44,358 nucleotides of DNA, taken from an uncultured Oscillospiraceae bacterium (GTDB lineage Bacteria > Bacillota > Clostridia > Oscillospirales > Ruminococcaceae). The notes under the pieces were generated by a model. That model was given only the letters and a program-made list of their open reading frames with translations. It did not search any database and had not been told where the DNA came from. Below are positions 41,578 through 44,358 of the stretch, in pieces (position 1 is the first letter of the stretch; each line of letters starts with the position of its first letter). Where the stretch lies: positions 1 through 44,358 of the forward strand of contig CAJFOJ010000055.1 of the NCBI GenBank assembly GCA_904396495.1, written 5' to 3'. The translations under genes were made by a program, and so were the position numbers.

Positions 41578-41865
41578 TGTTTGAAAACCAATTCAAACAG
41601 GAGACCATTTATTTTATTTTTGCCCAATAAAGGCAATCTGTTATTACTCTTTGACAAACCAGCAGAAATATCATTGGATTTTCTACCCTGTCAAATTTCC
41701 CAATGAAAAATTGCCAGTAAACCGTGATAAGCAAGAAAAGTATTCCCTTTTTGGGTTTCATTAGACGATTTTTGTAATTAAATTTATAACTTCTACGAAA
41801 AAACATAGTACAAGTGAAATACTTTATACGATATTTCCTTTAATTTTGTCGACAACAAAATAAGA

Positions 41866-41895
41866 GGGCGGCAAAATGAGGTTCATTTGCCGCCC
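41866..41895 (-). terminator. Terminator of the phosphofructokinase gene
   Basis: GGGCGGCAAAATGA and TCATTTGCCGCCC pair with one bulged A and a 3-nt loop. On the minus strand TCTTATTTTG follows. It lies 25 nt after the stop at 41921. Confidence 0.8.
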
Positions 41896-41920
41896 CGATA
41901 TAATCATTTATTCTATTATC

Positions 41921-43129
41921 TCAAAATATGACGTAATCATTTAACCCATAAGCATTTTGAAATTTGGGAATATCCCCCTGAATAAGCGGAAGAATATACC
42001 GACAAATTTCCCCTTGTACTTTTTTATCTTCTAAATTAAACCACTTTGAAGGAACCAGTTGTTCCCGATTGGCTACATCAGTTACCTTGACAGTATCCAT
42101 CGATATGGAATAAGGTTGATCTCCATTCCTTTTGATTGTAGCCATTTTTCCACTTTCTCCGGCCAAAGCAGCTTGTACGCCAAATTCTCCGATAGAAAAA
42201 CTCTCTTCAATATCTACCAATGAGCCTAGGTGGGAAGAACATCTCTGCATTAAATTAAGTTCAATCGAACGAACTTTACATCCGATTTTATTTTTTACCA
42301 AAACCTCTAAATGTTTTCCTACTCCACTCAGATAAACGTGCCCAAAATTATCTACCGCTCCGCTTTTAGCAGAGCTTCCGATATACTCCCCTCGCTCATC
42401 ACGGATTCCCTCACTTACTGCAACCACAATGTTATCGGTCGTTTTCATTTTTTCGCGAATCTGATCGATAAAAAACGACTCGCTAAAGGGAACTTCAGGG
42501 ATGGCGACAATATCGGGCTTTTGGCCGCCTAAAAGCTTGGGCAATGCAGCCGCCAAGGTAAGCCAACCTGCATGCCTCCCCATAACTTCAACAATCGTCA
42601 CCGATTTAATAGCGTAAATGGCAGTATCCCGAATCAGCTCATTCATCGTCACCGCCAAATATTTGGCTGCGCTTCCGTATCCCGGTGTATGGTCAGTTCC
42701 TGCCAAATCGTTGTCGATAGTCTTGGGGAGCCCTATAATCATAGGCGCATCCATTCTGTCTGCATAAAACCTACTCAATTTGTCTACTGTATCCATACTA
42801 TCGTTTCCGCCGATATACAAAAAATAACCGACGTTGTACTTTTGGAAAGTCGTATCAATGAATTGATAAACCGGGGCATCAAAATCCTGGGGAAGCTTGC
42901 ATCGGCATGAACCCAACGCCATTGCCGGTGTTGATTTAAGTTTTTCCAGTTCACGAAAGTCTGTCAAGTCGATGACCATATCGTGTATGACCCCTTCGAT
43001 GCCATGCCGACTGCCATACACCGTTCCGATGCGTTCATCCCGTTGCGCGGCGGCGATGACCCCGGCTAAAGTGGCATTGATAGCGGCACTTGGGCCTCCA
43101 GATTGACCAACAATCAAATTCTTTTTCAT
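41921..43129 (-). CDS. pfp: Pyrophosphate-dependent 6-phosphofructokinase
   Basis: This 402-residue glycolytic enzyme phosphorylates fructose 6-phosphate reversibly. Cofactor type is read from GGNDSMDT at 107-114 (ATP enzymes have GGDGS) and from GLPKTIDND at 133-141, where lysine replaces the glycine of ATP-dependent enzymes. Both point to pyrophosphate as donor. The catalytic Asp139 and the substrate motif VEVMGRHAGW are present. Use of PPi saves ATP in anaerobes. The ATG at 43129 follows GGAGG. A hairpin at 43152-43181 separates it from the gene upstream. Confidence 0.93.
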   Translation of the reverse strand: MKKNLIVGQSGGPSAAINATLAGVIAAAQRDERIGTVYGSRHGIEGVIHDMVIDLTDFRELEKLKSTPAMALGSCRCKLPQDFDAPVYQFIDTTFQKYNVGYFLYIGGNDSMDTVDKLSRFYADRMDAPMIIGLPKTIDNDLAGTDHTPGYGSAAKYLAVTMNELIRDTAIYAIKSVTIVEVMGRHAGWLTLAAALPKLLGGQKPDIVAIPEVPFSESFFIDQIREKMKTTDNIVVAVSEGIRDERGEYIGSSAKSGAVDNFGHVYLSGVGKHLEVLVKNKIGCKVRSIELNLMQRCSSHLGSLVDIEESFSIGEFGVQAALAGESGKMATIKRNGDQPYSISMDTVKVTDVANREQLVPSKWFNLEDKKVQGEICRYILPLIQGDIPKFQNAYGLNDYVIF

Positions 43130-43151
43130 AAAGCCTCCACAGCAACAAATG

Positions 43152-43181
43152 ACCGCTCTTTCCTGCGAGAGTCAGAGCGGT
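43152..43181. terminator. Hairpin between the signal-peptidase-like gene and pfp (possible weak terminator)
   Basis: ACCGCTCT (43152-43159) and AGAGCGGT (43174-43181) form a perfect 8-bp stem with a 14-nt loop. The minus-strand tail (CATTTGTTG) is a poor U-tract, so read-through into pfp is likely. Confidence 0.45.
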
Positions 43182-43190
43182 TTCTTAATA

Positions 43191-43847
43191 TTATTTATCT
43201 GAATCAAAATCAAAGTCAATGTCATCAAAGATAAAGTCTTTCGTCAGTGTTCCGTACACCGAGTTTTCATCCTCATCTATTGTTTGAGTTGGTTCTTCAG
43301 GATGGCGGTTTTTAAAAATCACATGCAACAAAATCGTCAACCCGACAACAAAAAACAAAATTCCAAAGCTCCACCACAAAAAGATTGATTTTCCATCTTC
43401 GCTTTGGAGAAAAACAATTGCTTTTCCTAATAGGGCACTTTTTGATTGTACTGTCCCCAAAAAGCGAGTGTCTTCCACCGACAGGGTAACTTGTGTCCCT
43501 GCCTCATCTGCAACCACATACTCTGCCCCGTTTACTTGCAGCAAACGCCTTACCAGTAGGTGATCAGCTCCGTCCTTCTCCTGATAAAAAGCCACCAAAT
43601 CCCCCTGAGCAAAGGAAGTGGCAGGAGCGTGTTTCACAACAATCATATCGTTATCGTTAATAGAAGGGGCCATATCGCTGGACTGCATTAAATGGTAGCT
43701 CCGACCGAATAAGTTAAAGGTCCCAGTCCTATCTGCATTTTTGACACCGATTCCCAACAGAATAAGTCCAACAATACTGCATAATATAATAAAACTGCAG
43801 ACAACAGTAATGATATTTTTTGTTCCTTGGGACATTTTTTTGTCCAA
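43191..43847 (-). CDS. SipW/S26B-like membrane protein lacking the catalytic residues
   Basis: This 218-residue protein has the layout of SipW-type signal peptidases: a cytoplasmic start, a membrane span (about 12-35), an outside domain, a second span (about 150-175) and a cytosolic tail. The conserved box reads QSSDMAPSI where active enzymes have SGSMEP, so Asp58 replaces the nucleophilic Ser. The later box reads LLVRRLL where SipW has THR-type sequence with the catalytic His, so Arg replaces it. The C-terminus is very acidic (DFIFDDIDFDFDSDK). The TTG at 43847 is favoured because AAGGGGG lies eight bases upstream. ATG 43835 is the alternative. It is probably inactive as a peptidase, with unknown function. 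Confidence 0.75.
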   Translation of the reverse strand: MDKKMSQGTKNIITVVCSFIILCSIVGLILLGIGVKNADRTGTFNLFGRSYHLMQSSDMAPSINDNDMIVVKHAPATSFAQGDLVAFYQEKDGADHLLVRRLLQVNGAEYVVADEAGTQVTLSVEDTRFLGTVQSKSALLGKAIVFLQSEDGKSIFLWWSFGILFFVVGLTILLHVIFKNRHPEEPTQTIDEDENSVYGTLTKDFIFDDIDFDFDSDK

Positions 43848-43910
43848 TGATTTTTCCCCCTTTATGGCGGTTTCGTGACGCAAAATGACATAATATTACA
43901 TGATACTGAT

Positions 43911-43939
43911 ATTATATCTCAAATGGTTCCAGATTGCAA
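43911..43939 (-). promoter_or_regulatory. Sigma-A promoter of the signal-peptidase-like gene
   Basis: On the minus strand TTGCAA (43939-43934), a 17-nt spacer and a perfect TATAAT (43916-43911) lie about 64 nt upstream of the TTG start. Confidence 0.8.
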
Positions 43940-43969
43940 CCCGTTGAGATAGAAATTTTTAAAAAATGG

Positions 43970-43998
43970 TTGACAAAGGAAGGGGATTTGTGTATAAT
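43970..43998 (+). promoter_or_regulatory. Consensus promoter of the tRNA cluster
   Basis: A perfect TTGACA (43970-43975), a 17-nt spacer and a perfect TATAAT (43993-43998) lie 44 nt upstream of tRNA-Val. It is the strongest promoter in the window and diverges from the signal-peptidase-like gene. Confidence 0.9.
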
Positions 43999-44042
43999 AG
44001 TATTCGTTCACTGAACGTCAGGGTTCAGAAATGCCGAGATGT

Positions 44043-44118
44043 GGGGGTATAGCTCAGCTGGGAGAGCATCTGCCTTACAAGCAGAGGGTCACAGGTTCGA
44101 GCCCTGTTGTCCCCACCA
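44043..44118 (+). tRNA. tRNA-Val (anticodon TAC)
   Basis: This 76-nt cloverleaf has acceptor GGGGGTA/TGTCCCC (two wobble pairs), D-loop AGCTCAGCTGGGAGAGC, anticodon loop CTTACAA with TAC, T-loop GGTTCGAGCC and encoded CCA at 44116-44118. Confidence 0.96.
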
Positions 44119-44125
44119 TTTTTTT

Positions 44126-44202
44126 GGCCCGCTAGCTCAGTTGGTTAGAGCGCTAGCCTGTCACGCTAGAGGTCGTGGGTTCGAGCCCCATGCGGGTCGC
44201 CA
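44126..44202 (+). tRNA. tRNA-Asp (anticodon GTC)
   Basis: This 77-nt cloverleaf has acceptor GGCCCGC/GCGGGTC, D-loop AGCTCAGTTGGTTAGAGC, anticodon stem CTAGC/GCTAG with loop CTGTCAC (GTC), T-arm GTGGGTTCGAGCCCCAT and encoded CCA at 44200-44202. It is seven bases after tRNA-Val. Confidence 0.96.
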
Positions 44203-44213
44203 ATTTTGTCATC

Positions 44214-44255
44214 AAATCCCGATTGATTGCATATATTGAAACATCGGGATTTTTG
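44214..44255 (+). terminator. Terminator-like hairpin between tRNA-Asp and tRNA-Phe
   Basis: AAATCCCGAT (44214-44223) and ATCGGGATTT (44243-44252) form a perfect 10-bp stem with a 19-nt loop, followed by TTT and GG. It sits 12 nt after tRNA-Asp and 18 nt before tRNA-Phe. The T-run is short, so termination may be partial. Confidence 0.55.
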
Positions 44256-44272
44256 GTGGCATTTTACATCTT

Positions 44273-44348
44273 GCCTCTGTAGCTCAGTCGGTAGAGCAGG
44301 GGACTGAAAATCCCCGTGTCGTTGGTTCGATTCCGACCGGAGGCACCA
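44273..44348 (+). tRNA. tRNA-Phe (anticodon GAA)
   Basis: This 76-nt cloverleaf has acceptor GCCTCTG/CGGAGGC with one wobble, D-loop AGCTCAGTCGGTAGAGC, anticodon stem GGGGA/TCCCC with loop CTGAAAA (GAA), T-loop GGTTCGATTCC and encoded CCA at 44346-44348. The cluster may continue beyond the window. Confidence 0.96.
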
Positions 44349-44358
44349 TCTTGCGGAT

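Noticed and set aside
41609-41806. 65-codon minus-strand frame between pfp and spoIVB
   Set aside because: No ribosome-binding site precedes either ATG. The composition is A/T-driven, with many Phe, Lys and Ile, and no family is recognised.
41846-41855. Palindrome TTGTCGACAA resembling a Spo0A box (TGTCGAA)
   Set aside because: It matches only six of seven positions on each strand and lies beyond the pfp terminator, between two minus-strand genes. Spo0A regulation of either gene is not supported.
1-44358. CRISPR array, prophage, integrative element or rRNA genes
   Set aside because: No regularly spaced direct repeats, integrase, phage structural genes or rRNA sequence were seen. Mobile DNA is limited to the two IS200-like relics.

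Overview
The window looks like a piece of a chromosome from a spore-forming member of the Clostridia, most likely a relative of the Ruminococcaceae/Oscillospiraceae. The evidence is the adjacent pair spoIVB-spo0A, a merged S10-spc-alpha ribosomal cluster containing a KOW-domain gene between map and infA, strong Gram-positive Shine-Dalgarno sites, a pyrophosphate-dependent phosphofructokinase and a ferredoxin-dependent 2-oxoacid oxidoreductase. The genus assignment is inference. Almost every gene is on the minus strand.

Layout. Positions 1-340 hold a decayed IS200/IS605-type element. Positions 644-7182 (minus) are a peptide/nickel-type ABC uptake operon (lipoprotein, two permeases, two ATPases) that ends in an N-acetylneuraminate-lyase-like aldolase, so the imported substrate may be a sialic acid or a related keto-acid sugar. 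Then come cysS (minus), a membrane-anchored serpin (plus, 9108-10403), a KtrB-type cation transporter with a YfcE-type phosphodiesterase, tRNA-Arg(CCT), and a small operon encoding an anchored unknown protein and a YjjG-like HAD phosphatase.

Positions 13999-29578 are one uninterrupted run of 31 genes from rpsJ to rplQ, including rpmJ and rpmD. It is led by a strong promoter and a roughly 320-nt leader that contains an intrinsic terminator, which suggests attenuation. Upstream are a GntR (YtrA-type)/ABC exporter operon with a perfect 20-bp-arm operator over its promoter, a divergent gene for a 360-residue winged-helix protein, and a second decayed IS200-like element. The rest of the minus strand carries a DUF436 gene with mutY, a four-subunit 2-oxoacid:ferredoxin oxidoreductase preceded by a MinD-like P-loop ATPase, spo0A with spoIVB, a PPi-type phosphofructokinase and a signal-peptidase-like membrane protein. 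The window ends with a plus-strand tRNA cluster (Val, Asp, Phe).

The most unusual observations are these. The Spo0A has an intact DNA-binding domain, but its receiver has Ser at the phospho-acceptor position (56), Glu at the conserved Lys (106) and Gly at acidic position 10. The SipW-like protein lacks both catalytic residues. A serpin is present with a canonical inhibitory hinge. The S10 operon has an attenuator-like leader. Two independently decayed IS200-like copies both keep their end hairpins and a perfect stem that would hide the transposase ribosome-binding site.
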